Shown: positions 35,855-45,109, counted from the first letter of the stretch. The stretch: 64,000 nt of DNA from Acidobacteriota bacterium (GCA_016700075.1 CP065000.1:1054001-1118000), one strand, 5' to 3'. The notes: a model not told the origin generated them from the letters alone. Program-made: numbers and translations.

Positions 35855-37393
35855 TTACACCTCTACTTCGTCGATCTGAGCTTTCTGCAGCTTGCCGCTG
35901 TAATCGACATAGAGTGCTTTCCACTCGCTGAAGATATCCAGGACCTGCGTTCCGGCTTCGCGGTGGCCGTTGCCGGTTGCCTTTGTGCCGCCGAAGGGCA
36001 GGTGAACCTCAGCACCGATGGTCGCAGAATTTACATAGCAAATGCCCGTGTAAAGTTCCTGCATCGCGTAGAAAGCGTTGTTGACGTCCTGCGTATAGAT
36101 CGCCGACGACAGCCCGTATTTGACGCCGTTTACGATCTTGATGGCCTCGTCGAGGGTCGAGAACGGAATGACGCTGGTTACCGGGCCGAAGATCTCTTCC
36201 TGCTCGATACGCATTCCGGGTGCGACGTCGGAAAAGACCGTCGGCTCGACGAACCAGCCGTTCTTCAGATCGCCTTTCGTCGCGCGGTTACCGCCGACGG
36301 CAAGCGTCGCTTTGTCGATCTCTCTGCCGATATGGACGTAACCTAGGATCTTTTGCATTGCGTCCTCGTGAATGACAGGGCCAACCTCTGTTTTCGGATC
36401 GAGGCCGTTGCCGACGCGAAGGGCTTTCACGCGCTCGACCAGCTTTGCGACGAATTTCTTGTAGATCTTTTTGTGAACCACTAGCCGCGAACTGGCAGTA
36501 CAACGCTGTCCGCTTGTACCGAAGGCGCCCCACAGCGAACCGTCAACAGCGTTGTCGATGTCGGCGTCATCCATTACGATGATAGCGTTCTTGCCGCCCA
36601 TTTCCAGCGAAACGATCTTGTTGTCACGGGCGCATTGCTCGGCGATGATCCGCCCCGTGTTGGTCGAACCGGTGAACGAGATCAACCGAACATCTTTGTG
36701 CCCGACAAGTGCCGCCCCCGCATCGCCGAAGCCGTTCACAAGGTTGACGACGCCTTTCGGAATGCCCGCTTTTTCGCACGCCTTGACCAGATTCAATGCT
36801 GATAGAGGAACGTCCTCACCGGATTTGATGACGACGGTGTTGCCGCAAACGAGTGCCGGGATGAGCTTCCACGACGGTATTGCCATCGGGAAATTGAACG
36901 GCGTGATCAGGCCGCACAATCCGACAGGCTGGCGAACGCACATTGCGAATTTGTTCGGCATCTCAGCCGGCGTCGTAAAGCCGTGCAAACGGCGGCCTTC
37001 GCCGGCGGTGTAATAGGTGCAGTCGATAGCTTCCTGTACATCGCCGCCCGCTTCCTTCAGCACCTTGCCCATTTCGCGGGTCATTTCCTGCGTGTAACGG
37101 TCCTTGTTGTCGCGGATGATCTCGGCGAGGTTGAACAACAGCTCCGCACGCTTAGGCGCGGGCGTCCGCCGCCAGCGGTCGGCCGCTTCTGCCGCAGCAG
37201 CTACGGCAGCATCAACGTCTGCAGCATTGGACTTCGGAAAACGCCCGACAATATCGCTTGTGTCCGCAGGATTTACATTGTCAAACCACTCACCGGACGA
37301 GCTTTTCACCCACTCGCCGCCGACGTAGTTGTAATATTTTGCCACCGCAGGTTTTGCGGCTTTTTTATCTTTAGCTTGTTTTGCTTTTGCCAT
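35855..37393 (-). CDS. NAD(P)-dependent aldehyde dehydrogenase
   Basis: 512 residues. It has a Lys/Ala-rich N-terminal extension of about 20 residues, then the ALDH fold. The glutamate is in VSLEMGGKNAIIVMDDADID, the nucleophilic cysteine in SGQRCTASSRLV, and the cofactor loop is SFTGSTNTGR. The C-terminal region has FGGTKATGNGHREAGTQ. Substrate cannot be read; the family oxidises semialdehydes such as aminoadipate or succinate semialdehyde. It is 6 bases downstream of the HtrA gene, so probably co-transcribed with it. Confidence 0.92.
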   Translation of the reverse strand: MAKAKQAKDKKAAKPAVAKYYNYVGGEWVKSSSGEWFDNVNPADTSDIVGRFPKSNAADVDAAVAAAAEAADRWRRTPAPKRAELLFNLAEIIRDNKDRYTQEMTREMGKVLKEAGGDVQEAIDCTYYTAGEGRRLHGFTTPAEMPNKFAMCVRQPVGLCGLITPFNFPMAIPSWKLIPALVCGNTVVIKSGEDVPLSALNLVKACEKAGIPKGVVNLVNGFGDAGAALVGHKDVRLISFTGSTNTGRIIAEQCARDNKIVSLEMGGKNAIIVMDDADIDNAVDGSLWGAFGTSGQRCTASSRLVVHKKIYKKFVAKLVERVKALRVGNGLDPKTEVGPVIHEDAMQKILGYVHIGREIDKATLAVGGNRATKGDLKNGWFVEPTVFSDVAPGMRIEQEEIFGPVTSVIPFSTLDEAIKIVNGVKYGLSSAIYTQDVNNAFYAMQELYTGICYVNSATIGAEVHLPFGGTKATGNGHREAGTQVLDIFSEWKALYVDYSGKLQKAQIDEVEV

Positions 37394-37399
37394 AAGTAA

Positions 37400-38890
37400 T
37401 TAACGAACTGTGAATTGTACCAGTTTGGTCTGCACTGAACGAGTTCCCGGATTGTAGAAAGCGACATGCAGAACCACAGGATCGCCGGGATTTAGTTTCG
37501 AAACGATATCTTTGAATGTCGCAAGCGTGGTCACAGGCTTTCTGTTGATCCGCTGTATCAGATCGCCCTCGAGCAAAGCATCGCCGCCGCCCGAGTTCTT
37601 CACGTCGGTGATAAAACTCGCTGGGCTGATCTCCTCTATCAATAGACCTTTCTGGCCCTGCATCCGATTTGATGCTGCCAACGCGGGCGTCAATTCTGTC
37701 AGCGAAAGTCCGAACGGCCTCTCATCAACGATGTCGCCCTCCAAAGGCAAACGCCGGCGGTCGTTGGCTCCGGCAGTGCTGCTTTGTGCCGGCCGTTCAC
37801 CAAGTTTAATGTTTGCGGTTTTTGAAACCAGCTCATCGCCGACCTCGCGAAGAAAGCGAAGCTCAACGCTGCGGTCGGGCTGCGTCATGGCAACCTTTGT
37901 GATCAGATCCTGAGCACCGGCGACCGGTTGGCCGTTGAACTCGACCACGATATCGCCCGATATTATCCCGACGGACGCTGCCGGGCCGTCCTTGTCGCGG
38001 ACATCGGTGATTATTGCCCCGCCGGTCTCTTTCAGGCCGTATACCGCTATGAATTCGGGGCGTACCGAATCCAATAGCACTCCTAAATATCCTCGCCGAA
38101 CCTTGCCGTTCTTCAATATCTGGTCATATACATGACGAGTTTCGCCCGAAGGAAGGGCAAAACTTACGCCGTTGAAATCGCCTGTTGATGTCGCAATTTG
38201 CGAGTTCACCCCGATCACTTCACCGCGCAGGTTCACCAGCGGGCCGCCGGAATTACCACGGTTTATCGCTGCATCCGTCTGAATGAATCGCTGAAACGGC
38301 GTCGAGAAAGGCGTCTCTCGCCGAGTCTGCGAAATGATGCCGGCCGTGACGGTTTTCGCGAGGCCGAAGGGCGAACCGATCGCAAGCACCCAATCACCCA
38401 CCTTTACTGATTCTGAATCACCGAGTTTAACGGCGGGCAACGGGCCTCTTGCATCGATCTTCAGCACTGCGATATCAGTTTCTTCATCATCACCGAGCGA
38501 TCTTGCAACATATTCCTCGCCCGAATCGAGTTTCACGAGAATGCGCGTTGCTCCCGCGATGACGTGGCGGTTCGTGATGATGTGGCCTTCAGGGCTGACG
38601 ATAAATCCGCTGCCGACAGCCTGAACAGGCCGCTGCTGCATCTGCCGACGCAGGAACTCCATCACGTCGTCGTTGTTGCCCGGCGAAGGTGCGGTGCGGG
38701 CCGACTGCTGCGGTGCCGGGCCTTTGGCGTCAATACTGACAACAGAGGGGCCGACCAGCTTTGCAATATCGGAAAATGTCCTGGATAGATCTTCCGCGGA
38801 CTGGGCGTGGACCGAAAACTGCAAAAGCACCAAAACCGCAAAGATGAATGCGATCCTATATCTCGAATCGTGGTTCAAAATTCGGGGCAT
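37400..38890 (-). CDS. HtrA/DegP-family periplasmic serine protease with two PDZ domains
   Basis: 496 residues, with a signal peptide ending near residue 30 (VHAQSAEDL). The triad is His in ITNRHVIAG (about 109), Asp in EETDIAVLK (about 140) and Ser in INRGNSGGPLVN (about 214). PDZ1 is about residues 270-365 and PDZ2 about 385-490. GGGAGG-like GGGAGG/GGGAGGC sequence before the ATG serves as ribosome-binding site. It degrades or refolds damaged exported proteins. No heat-shock or ECF motif is obvious upstream; a TATAAT -10 is present. Confidence 0.93.
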   Translation of the reverse strand: MPRILNHDSRYRIAFIFAVLVLLQFSVHAQSAEDLSRTFSDIAKLVGPSVVSIDAKGPAPQQSARTAPSPGNNDDVMEFLRRQMQQRPVQAVGSGFIVSPEGHIITNRHVIAGATRILVKLDSGEEYVARSLGDDEETDIAVLKIDARGPLPAVKLGDSESVKVGDWVLAIGSPFGLAKTVTAGIISQTRRETPFSTPFQRFIQTDAAINRGNSGGPLVNLRGEVIGVNSQIATSTGDFNGVSFALPSGETRHVYDQILKNGKVRRGYLGVLLDSVRPEFIAVYGLKETGGAIITDVRDKDGPAASVGIISGDIVVEFNGQPVAGAQDLITKVAMTQPDRSVELRFLREVGDELVSKTANIKLGERPAQSSTAGANDRRRLPLEGDIVDERPFGLSLTELTPALAASNRMQGQKGLLIEEISPASFITDVKNSGGGDALLEGDLIQRINRKPVTTLATFKDIVSKLNPGDPVVLHVAFYNPGTRSVQTKLVQFTVR

Positions 38891-38930
38891 AAAGCCTCCC
38901 TAAAAGTAATGCCTAAAGGAGAGTCTTTCG

Positions 38931-38936
38931 ATTATA
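38931..38936 (-). promoter_or_regulatory. -10 element (TATAAT) for the htrA run
   Basis: Perfect TATAAT on the minus strand, about 40 bases before the HtrA start. The region 17 bases further upstream does not match TTGACA, so an activator or another sigma factor may help. Confidence 0.4.
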
Positions 38937-38964
38937 ACAAACTAATGTTGCGGCAGTAGAAGTA

Positions 38965-39930
38965 TCATTCTGCACTTTTCAGCAGAACCTTCAGGACTCC
39001 GGGCTGTGCAGCGACCCGCATTGCCTCCACGCCGTCGGAAAGCGGCATTATTCGTGAGATGAGACGTTCCACATCAACTGAGCGAGATTCGAGAAGCCCG
39101 AGAGCCGGACGAAAACGCCCGCAGCGAGAACCGATCACCGTTATCTCGTCGACAACTACTCGAGATGCTTCCCACGTCGGTGTTCCGTGAAACGTCGACT
39201 TAAGAACGATCGTCCCGCGGGGCCGAACAAGGTCAAGTGCCATTGAAAAGCCACTCTCGGAACCGCTTGCTTCAACGACCACGTCAAATGAGCTGTTGTG
39301 TTCAGGAGCGATCCGCCGTCTCAGCACTGTTCTGATGCCCATATCCGCTGCTATCCAAAGCTTTTGCGGATGCTTACCGACAACTACGAGCGAAGGCGAA
39401 AGAAAATGGAGAGCTGCGGCGCAAAGCAGACCGAGTTTTCCGTCGCCGATGACCGCGACACGGGTCTCCGCATTTATCCTGACGGCATCGGCAATTCCCG
39501 CTGCGGCCGCCAGCGGTTCCGTGAAAACTGCCTGCTCATCTGAGATATTGTCTGTCAGTTCGATCAGATTTTCCGGCGGCAGCGTCAGGTATTCCGCATG
39601 GGCACCGTTTCTTCTTACGATGCCAAGCACCGTACGATCCGGGCAATGACGCGGATCACCAGATCTACAAAGGTCGCATTTTCCGCAGCCGGCGTTGATC
39701 TCGCCAACCACACGTTTTCCCACAATGTCCGGCCTTGCCGAACACTCCTCCACAACACCTACGAACTCATGCCCGATCACGCCCTCGAAATTTGCATAGC
39801 CGCGTGCGATCTCGATGTCCGTATTGCAGATGCCGGACATGGTGACACGCACCAAAGCCTCGCCGTTCGCGGTCGGACGATCGGCCTCGGCCATAACCAA
39901 TTTTCCGTTGCTTATTGTAAGAGCCTTCAT
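38965..39930 (-). CDS. Zinc-dependent alcohol dehydrogenase (medium-chain family)
   Basis: 321 residues. The catalytic zinc site is GICNTDIEIARG with GHEFVGVVEE. The structural zinc loop has four cysteines, CGKCDLCRSGDPRHC. The cofactor part VAVIGDGKLGLLCAAAL (about 158) fits NAD(P). It is somewhat short for the family. Substrate unknown. It ends about 75 bases before the htrA start and diverges from the hypothetical lipoprotein gene. Confidence 0.9.
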   Translation of the reverse strand: MKALTISNGKLVMAEADRPTANGEALVRVTMSGICNTDIEIARGYANFEGVIGHEFVGVVEECSARPDIVGKRVVGEINAGCGKCDLCRSGDPRHCPDRTVLGIVRRNGAHAEYLTLPPENLIELTDNISDEQAVFTEPLAAAAGIADAVRINAETRVAVIGDGKLGLLCAAALHFLSPSLVVVGKHPQKLWIAADMGIRTVLRRRIAPEHNSSFDVVVEASGSESGFSMALDLVRPRGTIVLKSTFHGTPTWEASRVVVDEITVIGSRCGRFRPALGLLESRSVDVERLISRIMPLSDGVEAMRVAAQPGVLKVLLKSAE

Positions 39931-39993
39931 TGATGGTCAGTATCGAGGCCGGTACTTGCCCCGCACGCGCAGCTACTATAATCTCATTTTAGT

Positions 39994-40599
39994 ATGCTTT
40001 CGGCGAAAACCCGCATTAAGCCTTTGTTACGGATGGCCATTCTCATCACCGCACTCGGTCTTCTGGCGGTCATTTTTTCCTGCGACGCTCCAAAAGAACC
40101 AGTCGCAGAAGATGGGCCGAGGAACTCTAGCCCGACCGAAGCCTATAAGAATCTTTTTGATGCCGTGAAGGCAAAGGACACAGAAGCTATCAAGCGCAAT
40201 CTGACAAAGAAGTCCATTGATATGGGTCAGATGATGGTCGATCGGAAGATGAAGGATTCGGTGGCGGAAGCATTAGAGAACGGCCTGACCGCGACCACAC
40301 TTTCCCCGACGCTGCCCACTATACGTGACGAACGGGTCAAAGGGAATATGGGAGCCCTGGAAGTCTGGAATTCCAAGGACAGCAAATGGGAGGATCTGCC
40401 GTTCATGTTAGAGAACGGTTCGTGGAAATTGGCTTGGGGCGATCAGTTCGCCGGAACGTTCGTATCGCCGGGCAAAGGACGCGATACGATAGAGAAAGAA
40501 GCAGCAAACGCCATGTCAAATACACCGTCGGCTGCAGTACACCCCGCCGTTACCAACTCGGCGGCGGCTAACGCCGTTAACGGCGCCGCAGGGAAATGA
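39994..40599 (+). CDS. Predicted lipoprotein of unknown function
   Basis: 201 residues. The signal segment ends in AVIFSC (Cys about 30), fitting a lipoprotein; the start could also be the Met at residue 14 (MAILITALGL). The mature part is about 110 residues with EAYKNLFDAVKAKDTEAIKR, and GSWKLAWGDQFAGTF near its end, loosely like DUF4878/SnoaL-type folds. The C-terminal 40 residues are Ala/Asn-rich and low-complexity. The gene overlaps the next by 4 bases. Confidence 0.75.
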   Translation: MLSAKTRIKPLLRMAILITALGLLAVIFSCDAPKEPVAEDGPRNSSPTEAYKNLFDAVKAKDTEAIKRNLTKKSIDMGQMMVDRKMKDSVAEALENGLTATTLSPTLPTIRDERVKGNMGALEVWNSKDSKWEDLPFMLENGSWKLAWGDQFAGTFVSPGKGRDTIEKEAANAMSNTPSAAVHPAVTNSAAANAVNGAAGK

Positions 40600-40934
40600 T
40601 CTCCTCGGAAAACATATTGTCGGTTATCGCAACCTACGAGGCCAATGGCTGGGTGCTTCGCCGGTTGATCGCACGCTCCGAAAGGCTTACCGAATTTGAG
40701 GCCATCGCAGTTCGATATGCCCCGGCGGTCAAGGTCTGCGAGGGAAAGATGGACGCGGCGTGGTTTTCGCGGCCTCCTGCCGAAGGGCTGATCGCATGGG
40801 AACTGCGGGCCTTGGACGAGGCACCATATGCTTTGCTCGAGTTTTTGGACGAGTCTTCCGACGATCTCGAGGAACGCATCTCAGAGGTCGAAACGAGGTT
40901 GGCCGAAAGCACCGTCGGGAAAGAGATTGCTTGA
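40596..40934 (+). CDS. Small hypothetical protein, translationally coupled to the lipoprotein gene
   Basis: 112 residues, acidic, no signal peptide or membrane segment. I do not recognise the family. It shares 4 bases with the gene before it (ATGA) and precedes another unknown gene by 38 bases, so the three are probably expressed together. EISEVETRLAES near the end is likely helical. Confidence 0.7.
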   Translation: MISSENILSVIATYEANGWVLRRLIARSERLTEFEAIAVRYAPAVKVCEGKMDAAWFSRPPAEGLIAWELRALDEAPYALLEFLDESSDDLEERISEVETRLAESTVGKEIA

Positions 40935-40972
40935 CATAGAAGGCGCGTGACTGCAAACTACTTCCTTAGTAG

Positions 40973-41596
40973 ATGTCTTCCAGGCAATTTGACAGAAAAG
41001 TAGCACTCATTTGGGACAAACTCCGTCCCGTGACCCGCAAAATGCTTGCAGGAGCAATGAAAAGCGGGCCATCTCAACCTCTCTCTACGACCGCACCGAA
41101 GTTCTTCTACGATGCAACTGCCGACTGGGAGGTCAGTCGTTTGTTGACCGCACTCGACGAGGAAGCGAGGGTTCCGGCCAATAAGAAGAACAAAAAAAGA
41201 CTTAATGAAATCGTGAAGCTCGCCGATGTTTGTGTTCGGGTTTTGGAAACACAGTCAGCGTCGGCTGAGGTATTCAACCTTCTGGCTGAACGTGCCTTGA
41301 GAGATAACGACTACGACCGACTCGAACGGCTCGCTGAGAACCTCGCTGACCGCTATTCTGCAGGCGAGATCGCCGAGATCATCCGTCAGACCGAATATCC
41401 TCAGGTGCGTGCCATCGCTTACGAAACTTTGGCGATGCTGCCTGTCGATGTCATCGCACCTCTGCTTGAAGACGGACTTTACTTCGAAATAGCTTTGTAC
41501 GCCCTGGAGCAAAAAGCATTTGAATTTGATTCCGAAGAGGCCCGGGAACTTCTGGATCAGATGGAATCACAGGCACGATTCGTCCCGCAGGCCTGA
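40973..41596 (+). CDS. Hypothetical all-helical protein
   Basis: 207 residues, rich in Ala/Leu/Glu and predicted all-alpha, with pairs of helices (RLLTALDEEARVPANKKNKK, AEVFNLLAERALRDNDYDRL, QVRAIAYETLAMLPVDVIAP) reminiscent of HEAT- or DUF2336-type repeats. No catalytic motif is visible. It is cytoplasmic. It ends 6 bases before the convergent PLA2-like gene. Confidence 0.7.
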   Translation: MSSRQFDRKVALIWDKLRPVTRKMLAGAMKSGPSQPLSTTAPKFFYDATADWEVSRLLTALDEEARVPANKKNKKRLNEIVKLADVCVRVLETQSASAEVFNLLAERALRDNDYDRLERLAENLADRYSAGEIAEIIRQTEYPQVRAIAYETLAMLPVDVIAPLLEDGLYFEIALYALEQKAFEFDSEEARELLDQMESQARFVPQA

Positions 41597-41602
41597 CTGG
41601 AT

Positions 41603-41959
41603 CTACTTTTGGGGCTGTCCAAAACCCCAGCGAAACGGCGTCGGAAGAAAACTAACGCCTCCGATCCTCACGCCGAAATACATCATCACGGAAATATATT
41701 TGTGCCCCTTTGCCCGAACGCATTGGCGCAATCGCCTGTCGGATGCCTTTCGTTCAGCTTTTGTGCCGCCGACGAAATAATCTCGGTCGTGAGCCTCGCA
41801 GCATTCTCCCCAATCGCCGTCAGGAAATAACGAACAGCCGTCAAATTTGTAATTTTCGGGCGGCTGAACCCTATCGGACCTGACCTGCGAGATGCCCGTC
41901 GAGACAGTCAACATCGAAAGGGCCGCAGCAAAAAAGAACATCAAGCGAAAACTACGCAT
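41603..41959 (-). CDS. Secreted phospholipase A2-like small protein
   Basis: 118 residues with a signal peptide ending near residue 24. The segment DGDWGECCEAHDRDYFVGG contains the PLA2 active-site pattern CCxxHDxxY (Cys53, Cys54, His57, Asp58, Tyr61), the His-Asp pair and the paired cysteine expected in the catalytic helix. Further cysteines at about 42 and 80 could form disulfides. The C-terminal part is short and the calcium loop is not obvious, so activity is uncertain. The first 8 bases overlap the end of glyA, suggesting coupled translation. Confidence 0.65.
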   Translation of the reverse strand: MRSFRLMFFFAAALSMLTVSTGISQVRSDRVQPPENYKFDGCSLFPDGDWGECCEAHDRDYFVGGTKAERKASDRRLRQCVRAKGHKYISVMMYFGVRIGGVSFLPTPFRWGFGQPQK

Positions 41960-43247
41960 TGGCAGTGCCTGTGGAATCCGTCTTATACCGCTGAGAGTAT
42001 AAAGGAAATCGTGAAGTGATCTCGGCTACATCGCGGCGGACCTTGGACCTGACCTCGTCTGATTCGGGAGCGTGGATCACATCGGCTATCATCGCTCCGA
42101 TCGAACGCATCTCGTCTTCTTTCATTCCTCGCGTCGTGAGTGCCGGCGTGCCTATGCGGATCCCCGAGGCAACGAAAGGCTTTTGCGTGTCAAACGGGAT
42201 CGTGTTCTTGTTTACCGTGATGTGCACCTGCTCAAGTGCCTTTTCGGCATCTTTGCCCGTGATGCCCTTGCCGTCCATCCAAACATCTACTAGCATCAGG
42301 TGATTGTCCGTGCCGCCTGAAACGATGCGCAGGCCAGCATTTGAAAGGGTTTCCGCGAGCGCCTTAGCGTTCGTTATGACCTGTTGCTGATATTCCTTGA
42401 AACTCGGCTGCAGAGCCTCGCCAAATGAGACCGCTTTTGCGGCGATGATGTGTATCAGCGGCCCACCCTGAATGCCCGGGAAAACGGCACGGTCAACGTC
42501 TTTCGCAAACTCCTCCTTACACAAGATCAAGCCGCCGCGAGGGCCTCGAAGCGTCTTATGCGTCGTAGTTGTTACAAATTCACAATGCGGGATCGGCGAA
42601 GTATGCAGGCCCGCGGCGACAAGCCCCGCGATATGTGCGATATCGGCCATCACCTTTGCACCGACCGATCGCGCGATCTCGCCAATGCGTTCAAAATCGA
42701 TGGTCCTCGGATATGCCGAAGCACCACATATCAAAAGTGCGGGGCGGCTTTCCTCGGCAATACGCTGCAGTTCGTCGTAGTCGATCTGTTCCGTCTCGCG
42801 GTTTACGCCGTAGTCGGCGACCTTGAAATTGATGCCCGAAAAATTCAGCGGATGGCCGTGCGTCAAATGCCCGCCGTGCGAGAGGTTCATGCCCAAGATC
42901 GTGTCGCCGTGGTTTATCGCCGCCAGGAATACTGACATATTCGCCTGCGCACCGCTGTGCGGCTGGGCGTTCGCGTGTTCCGCTCCAAATATCTCTTTCG
43001 CGCGGTCGATCGCGGCCTGTTCGACGACGTCTGAAAACTCGCAGCCGCCGTAGTAACGCTTTCCGGGATAGCCTTCGGCGTATTTGTTCGTAAAAACCGT
43101 GCCCATCGTCTGCAGAACTGCCTCAGAAACGAAATTCTCTGAAGCGATCAGTTCAAGCCCATCGGCCTGCCGGCGAACCTCGCTGTCAATGGCATTGCTG
43201 ATCAACGGATCGGTATCGGAGATATTTGCGGTAAAGAAATCGGACAT
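41952..43247 (-). CDS. glyA: Serine hydroxymethyltransferase
   Basis: 431 residues from the ATG at 43247, which has AAGGGA about 10 bases upstream; another ATG lies six codons further upstream. Marks: LELIASENFVS, KYAEGYPGKRYYGGC, the PLP lysine in FVTTTTHKTLRGPRGG (about 225) and SHGGHLTHGHPLNFSG. It makes glycine and methylene-tetrahydrofolate from serine. The last bases overlap the PLA2-like gene. Confidence 0.97.
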   Translation of the reverse strand: MSDFFTANISDTDPLISNAIDSEVRRQADGLELIASENFVSEAVLQTMGTVFTNKYAEGYPGKRYYGGCEFSDVVEQAAIDRAKEIFGAEHANAQPHSGAQANMSVFLAAINHGDTILGMNLSHGGHLTHGHPLNFSGINFKVADYGVNRETEQIDYDELQRIAEESRPALLICGASAYPRTIDFERIGEIARSVGAKVMADIAHIAGLVAAGLHTSPIPHCEFVTTTTHKTLRGPRGGLILCKEEFAKDVDRAVFPGIQGGPLIHIIAAKAVSFGEALQPSFKEYQQQVITNAKALAETLSNAGLRIVSGGTDNHLMLVDVWMDGKGITGKDAEKALEQVHITVNKNTIPFDTQKPFVASGIRIGTPALTTRGMKEDEMRSIGAMIADVIHAPESDEVRSKVRRDVAEITSRFPLYSQRYKTDSTGTANA

Positions 43248-43320
43248 ACTCGGTGTTCCCTTCATTTAATGACTGATTTAATAACTGACCAAAATCAATG
43301 ATAATCCTGCGCACCAAACT

Positions 43321-44016
43321 ATGAAAAGTGCGATCACAATTAAAACATGCATCGCCGCATTGGTATTCGCTTGCCGCTCTGCCGCTGCAAAGGCATCGTT
43401 CAAGCGGATGAATGCAGGAAACCTGAGAATTGAATTTTACGTTTTGCTGTTTCTGATCGCTGCCATCGCGGGTTTCGGCTGCTCATCGACACCAAATAAG
43501 GGCGGCAACGACACTTCGGCGGCGGCGCCATCATCCGCTCGCGAGATCATTCTGGAGAATAATACGCCGACCGTCGATATGCCCAAAGTGACGCTGATCT
43601 CGACAGAAGACATCAACCGATCGAATGATGCCGCAGCGGTCATGGCAGTGAAAAGACGCTGGCCGATGGCGATGCAGCCGCGCGATCAAAAGGAGTTTGA
43701 CGCGATATTGGCAGCGGGCTTCACCTTTGTCGCGGACGCAAAGGTAATGAACCGAAAGGAATATATTGCCGACCGCATATCGCCAAATGAATGGCGGATC
43801 ACGCACGTCGTTTATGACAATATTACGCTTTAGTTTTTCGGTAATAATGCCCTTCTGACATATCGCAATCGCGTCAACAACGACAACGAGAACACAAAAG
43901 AACGCGAGATCAAGGTCATCCACTGGGCGGACATTTTTGTGAGATCTGGCGGCGAATGGAAGATCGCGGCGGCTCATGTGGTCGATTTTCGGATCGAGCC
44001 AATCAGCACACCTTAA
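43321..44016 (+). pseudogene. SnoaL/DUF4440-like lipoprotein gene split by an in-frame TAG
   Basis: The first part (170 codons, to TAG at 43831-43833) has a lipoprotein signal (IAGFGC), best from the ATG at 43408, and the start of a DUF4440-type domain (AVMAVKRRWPMAMQ, EFDAILAAGFTFVADAKVMN). After the TAG the same frame stays open for 60 more codons to TAA at 44016, and reads as the rest of that domain (NNALLTYRNRVNN, DIFVRSGGEWKIAAAHVVDF). The TAG splits one normal-sized fold. Nonsense mutation, sequencing error or readthrough are the options; a pseudogene is the simplest. Confidence 0.75.
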
Positions 44017-44107
44017 TAGCGCAATTTTTTGAAGTTATAGAGTCTCCGAGCATCTGGTAACATTGAATGAACGAATCCTTTGGTGTGTTCAACTCGCGAG
44101 GCGCTTT

Positions 44108-45094
44108 ATGGCAGTGAAGGTAGTTTGTGGTGTTTTTGGGCTTTTTTTGCTGGCGATGGCAGGCGTTGCTCTGCAATCGCGAGAGGTTATTCCCGACGGT
44201 GTTTTCTCTTTCGTTTCGCCATCGCCGACTCCCGATGCCGGCGTGCCGCTTAATGTGCTTACTGACGCCGAGAAACGAATAATCGTGGACAAGGGAACGG
44301 ACCGCCCATTCACAGGCGAACTTACGGACAATTTCGTGGAAGGCAGATATTACTGCCGCCAATGCGACGCTCCGCTCTTCAATTCCAAAGATAAATTCCC
44401 TTCAAAATGCGGCTGGCCCAGCTTTGATCTGGAAATTCCCGGAGCAGTAACTAAACTTCCCGACCCCGACGGCGAGCGGACCGAGATCGTCTGCTCCCGC
44501 TGCAAAGGCCATCTCGGCCACGTTTTCTACGGTGAAGGCTACACCGACAAGGATACGAGGCATTGCGTTAATTCCACATCAATGGTGTTTGTCCCAAGAA
44601 GGTCAAAGGATAATGCCAATGTCGCGGTTTTCGCAGGCGGCTACTTTTGGGGCGTCGAATATTATTTCCTGCGTGAAAAAGGCGTAAAGAGCGTGCGTTC
44701 GGGCTACACCGGCGGCAGTGTGGCGAGCCCCACATACGAGCAGGTCCTCACGAAAAAGACGGGGCACTTTGAAGCTGTAGAGGTCGTATTCGACCCCAAA
44801 GTAACCAGTTACGAGACGCTCGCACGTCTGTTTTTCGAGATACACGATCCGACACAGGCCGACGGCCAGGGAGCCGACATCGGCCCGCAATATCTTTCCG
44901 CCGTATTCTTTCAGGACGAGGAACAGCGGCAGACCGCCGAAAAACTCATTAAGATCTTAGAAGGCAAAGGGCTGAAAGTTGCCACGCGTCTCAAACCCGC
45001 CCGCAGATTCTGGCCCGCGGAAGAGTATCATCAACGCTATTACGAAAAGAACGGCGGTACCCCGTATTGCCACGTGCGTGTGAAGAGGTTTTAG
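44108..45094 (+). CDS. msrBA: Bifunctional methionine sulfoxide reductase MsrB-MsrA fusion with Tyr in place of the MsrA catalytic Cys
   Basis: 328 residues from the ATG at 44108, which begins an N-terminal membrane/signal segment (VVCGVFGLFLLAMAGVAL); a further ATG at 44063 is in frame. The MsrB domain has both zinc pairs (CRQC, CSRC) and its catalytic Cys in RHCVNSTSM. The MsrA domain follows with RSGYTGG, GHFEAVEVVFDP, FFEIHDPTQ and FWPAEEYHQRYY, but the motif normally GCFWG reads GGYFWG: the codon at 44642-44644 is TAC. A cysteine near the C-terminus (PYCHV) remains. MsrB should be active; MsrA probably not. Confidence 0.9.
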   Translation: MAVKVVCGVFGLFLLAMAGVALQSREVIPDGVFSFVSPSPTPDAGVPLNVLTDAEKRIIVDKGTDRPFTGELTDNFVEGRYYCRQCDAPLFNSKDKFPSKCGWPSFDLEIPGAVTKLPDPDGERTEIVCSRCKGHLGHVFYGEGYTDKDTRHCVNSTSMVFVPRRSKDNANVAVFAGGYFWGVEYYFLREKGVKSVRSGYTGGSVASPTYEQVLTKKTGHFEAVEVVFDPKVTSYETLARLFFEIHDPTQADGQGADIGPQYLSAVFFQDEEQRQTAEKLIKILEGKGLKVATRLKPARRFWPAEEYHQRYYEKNGGTPYCHVRVKRF

Positions 45095-45109
45095 ACCCGC
45101 TGCTCTCGG

